From positions 3,348,001-3,412,000 of the forward strand of contig NZ_CP034752.1 in NCBI RefSeq assembly GCF_004295645.1: a stretch of 64,000 bases of DNA. The letters are read 5' to 3'. The notes under the pieces were generated by a model that saw only the letters and a program-made list of their open reading frames with translations, was not told the origin of the DNA and made no database searches. Shown piece by piece: positions 9,434 to 18,428 of the stretch. This DNA is from Limnobaculum zhutongyuii (lineage in GTDB: Bacteria > Pseudomonadota > Gammaproteobacteria > Enterobacterales > Enterobacteriaceae). The translations under genes were made by a program, and so were the position numbers. Position 1 is the stretch's first letter; every line of letters begins with the position of its first letter.

Positions 9434-10073
9434 CCAGACCGCCTCTATTTTATTAATCGACGATCATCCAATGATTCGCAACGGTGTTAAACAGTTGATT
9501 AGTATGGATACGTCCCTGAGCGTTATTGCGGAAGCCAGCAGCGGCGAACAGGGTGTAGATCTTGCGGAGCAGTACGATCCGGACCTTATCTTGCTCGATT
9601 TAAATATGCCCGGTTTGAACGGTTTGGAAACGCTGGATTTACTGCGTAAACGAGAGCTATCCGGTCGTATTGTGGTGTTTACCGTTTCCAATCATGAAGA
9701 TGATATTGTCGCCGCACTAAAACGTGGTGCTGATGGCTATCTGCTAAAAGATATGGAGCCGGAAGATCTACTGGAAGCACTGCGTCAGGCAGCTACCGGT
9801 CAGATGGTATTAAGTGAAAAGTTAACGCCAATTCTGGCCGCCAGCCTGCGTACCACCCAACCTTCTGGTGAGCGCGACATACAGCAACTCACCCCTCGTG
9901 AACAGGGAATATTAAAACTGATTGCACAGGGGCTATCTAATAAACTTATCGCCCGTAAGCTGGATATCGCTGAAAGCACGGTAAAAGTACATGTGAAACA
10001 TCTGCTGAGGAAAATGAAGCTTAAATCGCGGGTCGAAGCAGCGGTGTGGGTGTTGCAAGAGAAGGTGTTTTGA
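9426..10073 (+). CDS. narL: nitrate response regulator NarL
   Basis: Two-domain response regulator of 215 residues. The receiver domain has the acidic pair at D12-D13 and phosphoacceptor D58 in LILLDLNMPG; a LuxR-type helix-turn-helix occupies roughly residues 150-212 (LTPREQGILKLIAQG ... STVKVHVKHLL). Phospho-NarL activates narK and narG and represses alternative respiratory genes. The overlap with narX indicates translational coupling of the pair. Confidence 0.96.
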   Translation: MTNQTASILLIDDHPMIRNGVKQLISMDTSLSVIAEASSGEQGVDLAEQYDPDLILLDLNMPGLNGLETLDLLRKRELSGRIVVFTVSNHEDDIVAALKRGADGYLLKDMEPEDLLEALRQAATGQMVLSEKLTPILAASLRTTQPSGERDIQQLTPREQGILKLIAQGLSNKLIARKLDIAESTVKVHVKHLLRKMKLKSRVEAAVWVLQEKVF

Positions 10074-10228
10074 TAGCCGGGATAATCCCTTTCCCACCAC
10101 GGCCAATGGTTAGCATTGAACCATCGATTTATTCGGGTTGAGTATTTATGATGTATAATCAATAAATTGCTTATTATTAATATCAAAATACCACCCGATT
10201 AAAGGAATATCATTTAAGGAGAGGTTTA

Positions 10229-11470
10229 ATGCTTCAATCGTTAAAACCCGGTGAGAATACCTCACTTTCTCAGGCCAAAGGACAAGTACGCGTCTCCCAT
10301 ACCGCTGGTGCTAATCTTGATATTAATCTAACGGCTTTTCTGGTCACTGACTCTGGAAAAGTGATTAATGATAATGACATGGTTTTCTTCAATGCTCCGC
10401 ACCATGCCTCCGGAGCAGCGTCGTTTATCTCGCCCTCGACCCAAGGTTCAAGCGTAACTCACTGTATTGATTTCGATCTCTCGCGCCTTCCTGCCAATAT
10501 CACGAAAATTGCGATTACGCTAACTCAGGATGGCAGCGCCGGCGGCTTCGCTTCCGTCAATAATTTGCGCGCTCAGGTGTTAACGGCTGGTAGCACGCTG
10601 GAGTTTGCTCCCGGCATATTCTCACAAGAAACAGGAATTATTGTGCTGGAACTGTACGTCCGGAACGGTCAGAACAAAGCCCGTGCCGTCTGGCAGGGAT
10701 TTGCCTCCGGGCTTGCCGGATTATGTCATTTTTATGGTGTCGAAGTAGAAGAACCAATGCCGGTAGCCGTTACGGCGCCCCCTCCGGTGAACATGGAAAA
10801 GAAGCGGGTCACCTTAACCAAACCAGATAGTAGCCATAAAATCTCACTACTTAAAGGTGCCGCCGCACCTAAAAGTATCCGTGTTAGTGCAACCTGGATT
10901 GATAATGGTGATGGCAGAAAAGATAATGACGATCTGGATCTCAGAGTGGGTATTCTTCGTCCTGATGGTCAAATGTCGATTATTCAAGCTCCCGACAAGA
11001 GCGGCGCATTTAATGCCGATCCTTTTGTCTTTCATACTGGTGATGTGGTCACTGCCAGCGTGTCAGCCCCGGGATGCGAAACCGTTGAAATTAATCCGGA
11101 AATCTCTCGCTTAATGGGAGGGAAAGTTGCTCTGGTGTGTAGTGTGTACTCCGCACTCAGCAATGGTATTGTAGCCATCGCCTCACTCAAGCCCACCATG
11201 CGCATGGAATATGGCGATCAAATTGTTGACTGTGCATTTGAATTTAAAAAAGGCTTCTTCAACAGTATGGTTTATACCTATGTAATTGGTATTATTGAAA
11301 TTGATCGGGATAACATTACCCTGAGACCTTCTGGCGTAACCTCCAGAGCAGGCAGTGAATCCACACCATGGCTTACCCGAACAGGCGACGAACTCACCCT
11401 GACGATGGATGGTCCTTATGTCTTTAAAGGGAAAAAAGTGTCCAGCCGAGGCAATAAACGTTACATATAA
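10229..11470 (+). CDS. TerD-domain protein, TerA-like
   Basis: A 413-residue protein with two regions that resemble TerD folds. The first spans about residues 1-175 (LKPGENTSLSQA at the start, DFDLSRLPANITKIAITLT in the middle). The second, about 195-400, contains the acidic segment DNGDGRKDNDDLDLRVG, typical of the calcium-binding TerD loop. The double layout is that of TerA, a member of tellurium-resistance and general stress operons, but no terZBCDE genes are near. AAGGAGAGG precedes the ATG. The role is unknown; TerD proteins are often linked to stress, phage or colicin responses. Confidence 0.75.
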   Translation: MLQSLKPGENTSLSQAKGQVRVSHTAGANLDINLTAFLVTDSGKVINDNDMVFFNAPHHASGAASFISPSTQGSSVTHCIDFDLSRLPANITKIAITLTQDGSAGGFASVNNLRAQVLTAGSTLEFAPGIFSQETGIIVLELYVRNGQNKARAVWQGFASGLAGLCHFYGVEVEEPMPVAVTAPPPVNMEKKRVTLTKPDSSHKISLLKGAAAPKSIRVSATWIDNGDGRKDNDDLDLRVGILRPDGQMSIIQAPDKSGAFNADPFVFHTGDVVTASVSAPGCETVEINPEISRLMGGKVALVCSVYSALSNGIVAIASLKPTMRMEYGDQIVDCAFEFKKGFFNSMVYTYVIGIIEIDRDNITLRPSGVTSRAGSESTPWLTRTGDELTLTMDGPYVFKGKKVSSRGNKRYI

Positions 11471-11522
11471 TCCGTTTTCTGAGAAATGGCTGAACTAAAG
11501 CGTCCCCCAGCATAAAAAGCAT

Positions 11523-11551
11523 TTGGTCATCCCAACCATCAGGATGACCAA
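11523..11551 (-). terminator. terminator of the ato operon
   Basis: TTGGTCATCC (11523-11532) pairs perfectly with GGATGACCAA (11542-11551). On the minus strand a TTTTT run follows about six bases after the stem, suiting termination after the thiolase gene. It may also stop transcripts from the TerA-like gene arriving from the other side. Confidence 0.6.
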
Positions 11552-11585
11552 CGCCAAACCACTATTCAGGCCTGAGGCAACAAAC

Positions 11586-12764
11586 CTAAACTCGCTCGAT
11601 AACCATCGCAATACCCTGCCCGCCACCGATACACAACGTCGCCATACCTAATCCTTTGTCATAGCTATGTAATGCGTGAGTTAGCGTTACCAGAATACGT
11701 GCGCCGCTGGCACCAATTGGATGGCCAAGGGCAATGGCACCGCCATTGACGTTCACTTTTTCCTGATCTAAACCAAGGTCGCGACCTACCGCCAGGAACT
11801 GAGCGGCAAAGGCCTCGTTAGCTTCTATCAGGTCGATATCCGCCAGCTCTACTCCTGCCATTTTCAGCGCTTTGCGTGTAGCAGGAACCGGGCCCAGCCC
11901 CATCACATCAGGTTCCACACCGGCAGAAGCCCAGCCGCGAATACGTGCCAGTGCCGGAATACCCCGCGCTTTGGCTTCATCTTCACGCATCAGAACCAGC
12001 ACCGCGGCCGCATCATTAATACCGGAAGCATTACCTGCAGTGACAGTACCGTCTGGCAGAAACGCCGGACGCAAACCCGCCAGTGATTCCATGGTGGTAT
12101 CACCGCGTGGATACTCATCCTGATTAAACAGAATGGTGCCTTTGCGACTTTTGATTTCAATCGGGGTAATTTCTGCCGCAAACCGGCCGCTGCTTATCGC
12201 CGCCACTGCTTTCTGCTGAGATGCTACAGCAACCGCATCTTGCTCCTGACGGGTCAGGCCATAACGTTTAGCAATATTTTCCGCTGTGATACCCATGTGA
12301 TAATCATTAAACGCACACCACAGGCCATCTTTAATCATTGAGTCAACCAGAGTGCCGTTACCCATCCGGTAACCCTGACGCGCTTTATCCAACAGATAAG
12401 GTGCGGCACTCATGTTTTCCATACCGCCGGTTACCATCACCGAGCTACAGCCTGCCAGAATTGACTGGGCTCCCAGCGCAACGGTTTTCAGACCGGAACC
12501 GCAGACTTTATTTACGCTAAACGCCGGTACTTCAATCGATAACCCTGATTTTACTGCGGCCTGACGAGCCGGATTCTGCCCCAACCCCGACTGCAAAACA
12601 TTACCCAGAATTACTTCATCTACATTCAGATCGTCAGGCAGTTTGCTCAGACAGTCAGCAATCGTCGTCGCCCCTAAATCCACCGCAGGAACCGAGGCTA
12701 ACGTGCCGCCAAATTTACCGATGGCGGTTCTTTTAGCCTGAACAATAACAACAGAATCTCTCAT
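11586..12764 (-). CDS. atoB: acetyl-CoA C-acetyltransferase (thiolase)
   Basis: Thiolase that splits acetoacetyl-CoA to two acetyl-CoA, or another 3-oxoacyl-CoA to acetyl-CoA plus a shortened acyl-CoA. The 392-residue length is that of the AtoB family. The acylated nucleophile is C88 (NKVCGSG); the conserved GGAIALGHPIGASG segment holds the catalytic histidine; the second cysteine is in CIGGGQG near the C-terminus. It is the last gene of the operon, 12 bases after atoA. The precise substrate cannot be read from the sequence. Confidence 0.9.
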   Translation of the reverse strand: MRDSVVIVQAKRTAIGKFGGTLASVPAVDLGATTIADCLSKLPDDLNVDEVILGNVLQSGLGQNPARQAAVKSGLSIEVPAFSVNKVCGSGLKTVALGAQSILAGCSSVMVTGGMENMSAAPYLLDKARQGYRMGNGTLVDSMIKDGLWCAFNDYHMGITAENIAKRYGLTRQEQDAVAVASQQKAVAAISSGRFAAEITPIEIKSRKGTILFNQDEYPRGDTTMESLAGLRPAFLPDGTVTAGNASGINDAAAVLVLMREDEAKARGIPALARIRGWASAGVEPDVMGLGPVPATRKALKMAGVELADIDLIEANEAFAAQFLAVGRDLGLDQEKVNVNGGAIALGHPIGASGARILVTLTHALHSYDKGLGMATLCIGGGQGIAMVIERV

Positions 12765-12775
12765 CTTAATGCTCC

Positions 12776-13423
12776 TCAGTTAACCTGCATTGGCCGTAAT
12801 TCAGGGGAAACGGTAAAGTTGGCTTCCGTCAGCTCACGCAATTTATCTACCGTGGTGTCATTGCTGATTTCAATTAATACCATTTGCTGATTGATAAAGC
12901 TGAATACCGCCAGCTCGGTGACTACCATGCTGACTTTTCCCTGCGCGGTAAGCGGAAAATTACAGCGATGCAGCAGTTTAGCGCCGCCGTCTTTGGCGTT
13001 ATGCTCCATGGCGATAATCACTTTTTTCGCGCCCACCACCAGATCCATAGCACCACCCATACCCGGCACCATTTTTCCCGGTACCACCCAGTTTGCCAGA
13101 TTAGCCTGTTCATCAACCTGTAAGCCGCCCAGTACGCAGAGGTCCACATGACCGCCGCGAATCAGAGCAAATGAAAATGCGCTGTCAAACATAGCGGCGC
13201 CCGGCAACATACCGCAAGGCTGTCCACCGGCATTCACCAGATTGGGATCTTCCTGAGTTATCGGCCCCAAACCGAGAAAGCCGTTTTCCGACTGCAATGT
13301 CACATGTACATCATCCGGTAAATAATTCGCCACCTGAGTGGGCAAACCAATACCCAGATTCACCACATCACCATCTTTCAGCTCTTTAGCCACACGACGG
13401 GCAATAATTTCTTTCGCATTCAT
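12776..13423 (-). CDS. atoA: CoA transferase beta subunit AtoA
   Basis: Subunit B of a class I (3-oxoacid/acetate) CoA transferase, 215 residues. The catalytic glutamate is E46 in SENGFLG, and the glycine-rich segment near the start (VNLGIGLPTQVANYLP) is typical. Together with AtoD it moves CoA from an acyl-CoA such as acetyl-CoA to a free short-chain acid. Its start overlaps the atoD stop by one base (TGATG), which implies balanced, coupled synthesis of the two subunits. Confidence 0.93.
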   Translation of the reverse strand: MNAKEIIARRVAKELKDGDVVNLGIGLPTQVANYLPDDVHVTLQSENGFLGLGPITQEDPNLVNAGGQPCGMLPGAAMFDSAFSFALIRGGHVDLCVLGGLQVDEQANLANWVVPGKMVPGMGGAMDLVVGAKKVIIAMEHNAKDGGAKLLHRCNFPLTAQGKVSMVVTELAVFSFINQQMVLIEISNDTTVDKLRELTEANFTVSPELRPMQVN

Positions 13424-14079
13424 CAGTTATCCCCCTGATAAAGGTAGTCCACTAGGGCCGCAGGCGTCATAACGAAGTCGGGCTCAATATCACCAATCTC
13501 AACAATCTGGTCGCACTGGGCAACCACTTTATCGGCGGCCAGCGCCATAATCGGGTTGAAATTACGCGCCGTTAGCGAGTACAGCAGGTTACCCATACGG
13601 TCAGATTTCGCCGCCTGAAGAATTGCCAAATCCGCACGCAGCGGTAACTCCAGCAGGTAGGTGACACCATCAATCACCATCTTTTGTTTGTTTTCTTCCA
13701 CCACAGTGCCAACACCGGTAGGGGTTAAGAATCCACCCAGACCAGAGCCGCCGCAGCGAATACGCTCAATCAGTGTGCCCTGAGGAACCAGTTCTACATC
13801 CAGCTCTCCGGAGATCATACGGCGTCCGGTTTCCGGGTTAGTACCAATATGGGACGCAATCACTTTCTTAACCTGACCGCTAACAATCAGCGGGCCTACA
13901 CCGGTTTCGGTAAAACCGGTGTCATTACCAATAATCGTCAGATCACGCGCGCCGGACTCGAGAATTTCTGCCACCAGCAGCGCGGGTGTACCTATGCCCA
14001 TAAAGCCGCCAAACATGATGGTCATGCCATCACGCAAGCTGTCGCGAAACGTTGCGGCATTAATTAACTTGTTATTCAT
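13423..14079 (-). CDS. atoD: CoA transferase alpha subunit AtoD
   Basis: Subunit A of the same CoA transferase. The segment MFGGFMGIGTPALLVAEIL near the start matches the CoA-binding GGFG-type motif of the family. I chose the ATG at 14079, seven bases after AGGAG; an in-frame ATG nine codons earlier has no comparable ribosome site. This gives 218 residues. It follows a 147-base gap after the upstream gene, which contains a hairpin. Confidence 0.93.
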   Translation of the reverse strand: MNNKLINAATFRDSLRDGMTIMFGGFMGIGTPALLVAEILESGARDLTIIGNDTGFTETGVGPLIVSGQVKKVIASHIGTNPETGRRMISGELDVELVPQGTLIERIRCGGSGLGGFLTPTGVGTVVEENKQKMVIDGVTYLLELPLRADLAILQAAKSDRMGNLLYSLTARNFNPIMALAADKVVAQCDQIVEIGDIEPDFVMTPAALVDYLYQGDN

Positions 14080-14176
14080 GGTTATTCTCCTGCTGAATAA
14101 CGACAACAGCGATCCCTCTACCCATTCAGACTGAGATGGGCATTTCAGGTGCTAACTATCTTTATTAATGGATGTT

Positions 14177-14213
14177 ACGGCGGTGCAGATAACAGTGAGC
14201 ACCTCACCGCCGT
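14177..14213. other. intergenic hairpin between atoD and the AtuA-related gene
   Basis: ACGGCGGTG (14177-14185) pairs with CACCGCCGT (14205-14213). There is no T-run next to it, so it is more likely a processing or mRNA-stability element within the operon than a terminator. Transcription runs from the AtuA-family genes... that is, the hairpin lies between the AtuA-related stop region and the atoD start on the minus strand's order atoD-side upstream sequence. Confidence 0.4.
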
Positions 14214-14226
14214 TGACTAAAGCTGA

Positions 14227-14526
14227 TTAGATATCCATGTCCATGATGGCGGAGCTTAATCCTTTGCCATGCATATCCAGCGCCAGAGAGCGGGTCACTC
14301 CGCCTCCCAGTGCGCCATACATCACAAAGTTCAACGCACCAATGGCAGGCAGTTCGTAACGCACCACCTCACCTTTAACAATATCGGCAAAGTACGCTTT
14401 TACTTTTTCGGCCGTGACGGCATTTTTCAGGGTTTCATAATCATCCTGAGAGTAAGCAATCAGCGAGATATTTGAAGTATTCCCTTTATCACCGGTACGG
14501 GAGTGGGCAATTTCACGTAATTTCAT
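14227..14526 (-). CDS. small AtuA-related protein
   Basis: A 99-residue protein with the start MKLREIAHSRTGDKGNTSN and a glycine-rich middle (YGALGGGVTRSL). This is the small AtuA-related domain that in other bacteria is either fused to the C-terminus of AtuA/DUF1446 proteins or encoded next to them, as here. It starts two bases after the stop of its larger partner, so the two probably form a complex. Its biochemical role is not established. Confidence 0.8.
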   Translation of the reverse strand: MKLREIAHSRTGDKGNTSNISLIAYSQDDYETLKNAVTAEKVKAYFADIVKGEVVRYELPAIGALNFVMYGALGGGVTRSLALDMHGKGLSSAIMDMDI

Positions 14527-14528
14527 GA

Positions 14529-15866
14529 TTAGATCTCCAGATAATCAACGGTGGCCGTGGCTAAATCGCGAGAAATCAGAGTTGAATCCATCGCCAGAAT
14601 CTCTTTAACCGATTTGGTTGCACCGCCGCCCCCTGCCGGGCCGTTGGTATATAGCGTTTCTACTTCATTCCCCACTTTGGCCGCTTGTGCTTTGGTGGCG
14701 CAGCGAGCTGCTACACGAGCACGCACTTCATAAGGCTGGCTGCTCTGGGATAAGGTATCGCCATGCAGTGAGTTAACCCCTATCAGGTCATAGCGCACTT
14801 CTTCCGGCTCAAAGCCGCACAGGGCAAAACGCTCTTTCACAATTTCCAGCGCCAGTTTGCCGCGCGCTACCGCCCCCGGACCCGCGTAAGAGATCTCCCC
14901 TTCGCCGATAAAACCATCCTGATAACCTACCGATACCTTCAGGGTATTGGTGCGTTCAAAGCCATTACCACCGCGAACCTCAACTCTGTCAGGTCCTGCC
15001 TGAGTGAAAGTCACATGGGAGAAATCAGCCACCACATCCGGTGTCAGATAGCGATCCGGCTGGTGAATTTCATACAGCATCTGCTCTTTACAGGTATCTA
15101 CCGTTACGTTACCGCCGGAACCCGCAACTTTGGTGATAGTTGCATTACCCTGCTCGTCCACTTCCGCAATTGGGAAGCCAAGGCGAGCCAGACCTGGAAC
15201 ATCTTTAAACCCGGGATCAGCATAATAACCACCGGTGATCTGACCGCCACACTCCAGCAGGTGACCAATAATGGTGCCTTTGCCCAGCATTTCCCAGTTA
15301 TCCGGCTGCCAGCCAAATTCATACATCATTGGTGCAAGAAACAGCGATGGATCCGAAACCCGGCCGGCAATCACAATATCCGCACCGTTATTCAGTGCCT
15401 GTACCATGGCTTCGGCACCCATATAGGCATTGGCGGAGATAATCTGTTTATTGCTCTGAGAAATCGGTTTGCCAATTTCATCCAGTTTCACATCGTTATC
15501 CATTGCCATATGCAGCACATCGTCCCCACTGACTATCGCAATTTTTAGCTTCTTAGCTCCCAGAGAACGGGCGATTTCTGCCACCAGTTTTCCGGCGTAT
15601 AAAGGATTTGCCGAACCCATATTGGTAATAATTTTTATACCTTTCTCAATACAGGTTGGCAGTACTGCATGCATACGGTCTGCCAGTAATTCATTGAAGC
15701 CTTTGGTTGGATCCGCGGCCTTTTGTTTCTGACCAATGGCGATGGTGCGTTCCGCTAAACATTCAAATACCAGATACTGAATGTCACCTTTCTGAGCCAG
15801 TTCGACCGCGGGTTCGATACGGTCACCGGCATAGCCGGCTCCGCCACCAATTCTTATTGTTTTCAT
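14529..15866 (-). CDS. AtuA-family (DUF1446) protein
   Basis: A 445-residue member of the acyclic terpene utilisation AtuA family, beginning with the glycine-rich MKTIRIGGGAGYAGDR. AtuA-type proteins occur in catabolic clusters for branched or hydroxylated acids, but the reaction is not firmly known. Here it lies between a CitMHS transporter and a CoA transferase, so handling of an imported carboxylic acid or of its CoA ester is the best guess. No signal peptide or membrane segment is visible. Confidence 0.85.
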   Translation of the reverse strand: MKTIRIGGGAGYAGDRIEPAVELAQKGDIQYLVFECLAERTIAIGQKQKAADPTKGFNELLADRMHAVLPTCIEKGIKIITNMGSANPLYAGKLVAEIARSLGAKKLKIAIVSGDDVLHMAMDNDVKLDEIGKPISQSNKQIISANAYMGAEAMVQALNNGADIVIAGRVSDPSLFLAPMMYEFGWQPDNWEMLGKGTIIGHLLECGGQITGGYYADPGFKDVPGLARLGFPIAEVDEQGNATITKVAGSGGNVTVDTCKEQMLYEIHQPDRYLTPDVVADFSHVTFTQAGPDRVEVRGGNGFERTNTLKVSVGYQDGFIGEGEISYAGPGAVARGKLALEIVKERFALCGFEPEEVRYDLIGVNSLHGDTLSQSSQPYEVRARVAARCATKAQAAKVGNEVETLYTNGPAGGGGATKSVKEILAMDSTLISRDLATATVDYLEI

Positions 15867-15893
15867 ATCACTACACCTAATCTGACTATTTAA

Positions 15894-17207
15894 TTAAATC
15901 GGGAATATGCCAATCATTACCGCTGCCAGCGTCATCACGATTGATGCTGCCCACAGGAAGAAGAATGAGAACTTCTGGTGTTCTCCCAAGTCGATGCCGG
16001 CTAAACCAACCAACAGGAAGGTTGCTGGGGTTAACGGGCTTACCGGGAAGCCGGTGGTCATTTGACCCAGAATAGCGGCCTGACCCATTTCCATTACCGG
16101 AACACCCAGTTCCTGACCCGCGGTTGCCATCACCGGCAGAATGCCAAAGTAGAAGGAATCCGGATCAAAGATCATGCTTAACGGCATGGCGAACAGGCCG
16201 ATAATGAATGGGAAGTGAGAAGCAGACTCAGCAGGAATGTGGGTCGCCACGTAGGATGCCATCTCTTTCAACATGCCTGATTCTTTCATCACCCCGGTGA
16301 AGATACCGGCAGCAAACAGAATACCGGCCATCATCAGCGCCGATTTGGCATGAGCGTCAATACGCGCTTTTTGCTGGTCTTGTTTACGATAGTTAATCAG
16401 TAACGCAATAATGGTACCCAACATAAAGCAGATAATCGGGTCAACTTTACCGCTGATCATCGAACCCAGAACAATAATCACCAGCCCAATGTTGACCAGA
16501 AACAGGTGTGGACGGCGGATAGCAAGCTCTTCATCCGTCAGTTGCGTACCCTGATGCTGATACTCTTCTGTCGGAGCCATACCTTTGCTATAGCCCAGAC
16601 GACGTTCTTCACGTTTGCCCAACAGCCAGGCGCAAACATACACAAAGGTCAGGCCGGTCAGCATGACCGGTAATACCGGCAAGAACAGGTCCATTACCGG
16701 AATTTGCAGTGATGAAGCGGCTCTCAAGGTTGGACCACCCCACGGCAGCATATTACAAACCCCTGCCGCCATAGCCACAGAACAGGCCAGAACCCGAGGG
16801 TCCATTTTCAGGCGCTTATACAGCGGCAACATTGCCGGGATAACCACCAGAAAGGTCACCGCGCCAGAACCATCCAGATGAACGATAGAGGCCAGCACTG
16901 CCGAACCTAACGTAATACGGGACGGCTTATTGCCAACCACTTTTAATACTTTATCGATAATCGGATCCAGCATGCCGGCATCGGTGAGAATGCCGAAAAA
17001 CAGGATAGCAAACACAAACATACCGATAACCGGTGCAATATTTTTTACTCCCCCTACCGCAAACTTATTAACGGCAGAAACATCAAAGCCCGCCAGCAGG
17101 GCCATGACGATAGGAATGGCGATAAGTGCCGCCATCGGGGACATTTTCTTGGTCATTATTACTGCCAGTACGGCAAGAATAGTCAGTAGGCCAAACAAAG
17201 CGATCAT
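15894..17207 (-). CDS. CitMHS-family carboxylate transporter
   Basis: A 437-residue hydrophobic inner-membrane protein with about 11-12 predicted segments. The start, the central hydrophilic loop (about 195-230) and segments such as FPVSPLTPATFLLVGLAG are typical of the CitMHS citrate-metal/proton symporters. It is the first gene of the operon and probably imports the acid broken down by the downstream enzymes. The substrate may be citrate or a related di- or tricarboxylate; the sequence does not decide this. Confidence 0.85.
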   Translation of the reverse strand: MIALFGLLTILAVLAVIMTKKMSPMAALIAIPIVMALLAGFDVSAVNKFAVGGVKNIAPVIGMFVFAILFFGILTDAGMLDPIIDKVLKVVGNKPSRITLGSAVLASIVHLDGSGAVTFLVVIPAMLPLYKRLKMDPRVLACSVAMAAGVCNMLPWGGPTLRAASSLQIPVMDLFLPVLPVMLTGLTFVYVCAWLLGKREERRLGYSKGMAPTEEYQHQGTQLTDEELAIRRPHLFLVNIGLVIIVLGSMISGKVDPIICFMLGTIIALLINYRKQDQQKARIDAHAKSALMMAGILFAAGIFTGVMKESGMLKEMASYVATHIPAESASHFPFIIGLFAMPLSMIFDPDSFYFGILPVMATAGQELGVPVMEMGQAAILGQMTTGFPVSPLTPATFLLVGLAGIDLGEHQKFSFFFLWAASIVMTLAAVMIGIFPI

Positions 17208-17435
17208 AGATGATCTCCTATCCTTATTATTATGAGGAAACTAGAGGTAAATAAATATCGGGCTTAATCCATTATTGTTTCCACCATACTAGCGGTAATA
17301 AAAAAACAGGGAAATTCAATAAACAAATAGTGACATCCAAAAGATGAATGGTTGATTAAATAGGAATGAGGCGCTCATCACAATACAGGAAAGGCAGATA
17401 GCATATATAATAGCGCCCAGGAGAAAACAACGCCT

Positions 17436-18325
17436 ATGAATTTATCAATCAAACAGTTTAGGGCTTTTTTAGCCTTGTGCGAACACCGTAACTTCACCCG
17501 TGCGGCGGAATCCATATTCCTTTCGCAACCGGCATTTAGTCACCTGATTTACTCTATTGAGAAGGCAGTGGGCGTACGGCTATTTGACCGCAATACTAAA
17601 CGCGTTGAACTCACCGCAGACGGTATCGTATTCCAGAGTATTGCCGCCGATATGATGCGCGAATTTAATTTGGGTCTGTCGCGTTGGCATGACCATATTA
17701 ATAATGAGCAATTCAAAATATCCATTGCTGCACTACCTTCGATTACCGTTAAACTGTTGCCGGATTATATTGAATATTTTAATCAGGTTGAACCTAAAGC
17801 TACCTTTGAAGTCAAGGATTTACCGTCAGACTATTGCGTTTCGGCGGTAACGAACGAGGCGGTGGAGCTGGGCGTGGTTGGCTTTTTACCCAAAGACCCA
17901 AACGTTGAAAGCCATAAGATTCATACCGAGAAGTACTTTATCGTATTTAACAAGAATCACCCCTGGCAAAAAAATCGATCATTACGTTAGAGGATATCTG
18001 CCATAACAACACTATCATTCGATTTGGGCCAACTACCAGTATTTATCAATCATTGCATGTTGATGTTATTAATAATGAAAGCGTTGAATATATTGAAATA
18101 GAACAATTAAGCACTTTATTTGGCCTGCTGCTCTCTAATTCCGGAATTACCTTTCTTCCTGAATTAACATTATATATGTTTCAGCATCCGGATATTTTAG
18201 TTAAGCCTATTAGCGGAGGTAATCTTATCCGTGAAATTTATATCATTAAGAAAAAAGATAAAGAGTTGTCAAAAATAAGCCATAAATTTTATGATTTTCT
18301 GTTGCAAACTCAGCGCATTTCTTAA
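17436..18325 (+). pseudogene. LysR-family regulator broken by a one-base frameshift
   Basis: An N-terminal LysR helix-turn-helix (FRAFLALCEHRNFTRAAESIFLSQPAFSHLI) is followed by a substrate-binding domain. The frame stops at 17990, while the rest of the domain continues in another frame to 18325. Adding one A to the seven-A run at 17968-17974 restores a continuous 296-residue protein of normal LysR length. It is transcribed away from the CitMHS-ato operon, so it is the likely regulator. It may be a true mutation, a sequencing error, or a site of slippage. Confidence 0.85.
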
Positions 18326-18428
18326 TAAAAAATAAAACTGCGCTATTTTATTAGCAAAATAGCTAAATGTTTATGCCGTATTTGATTATTTTTAAAATTA
18401 ATTTCGTCCGCTATCGGAGTAACATCGG

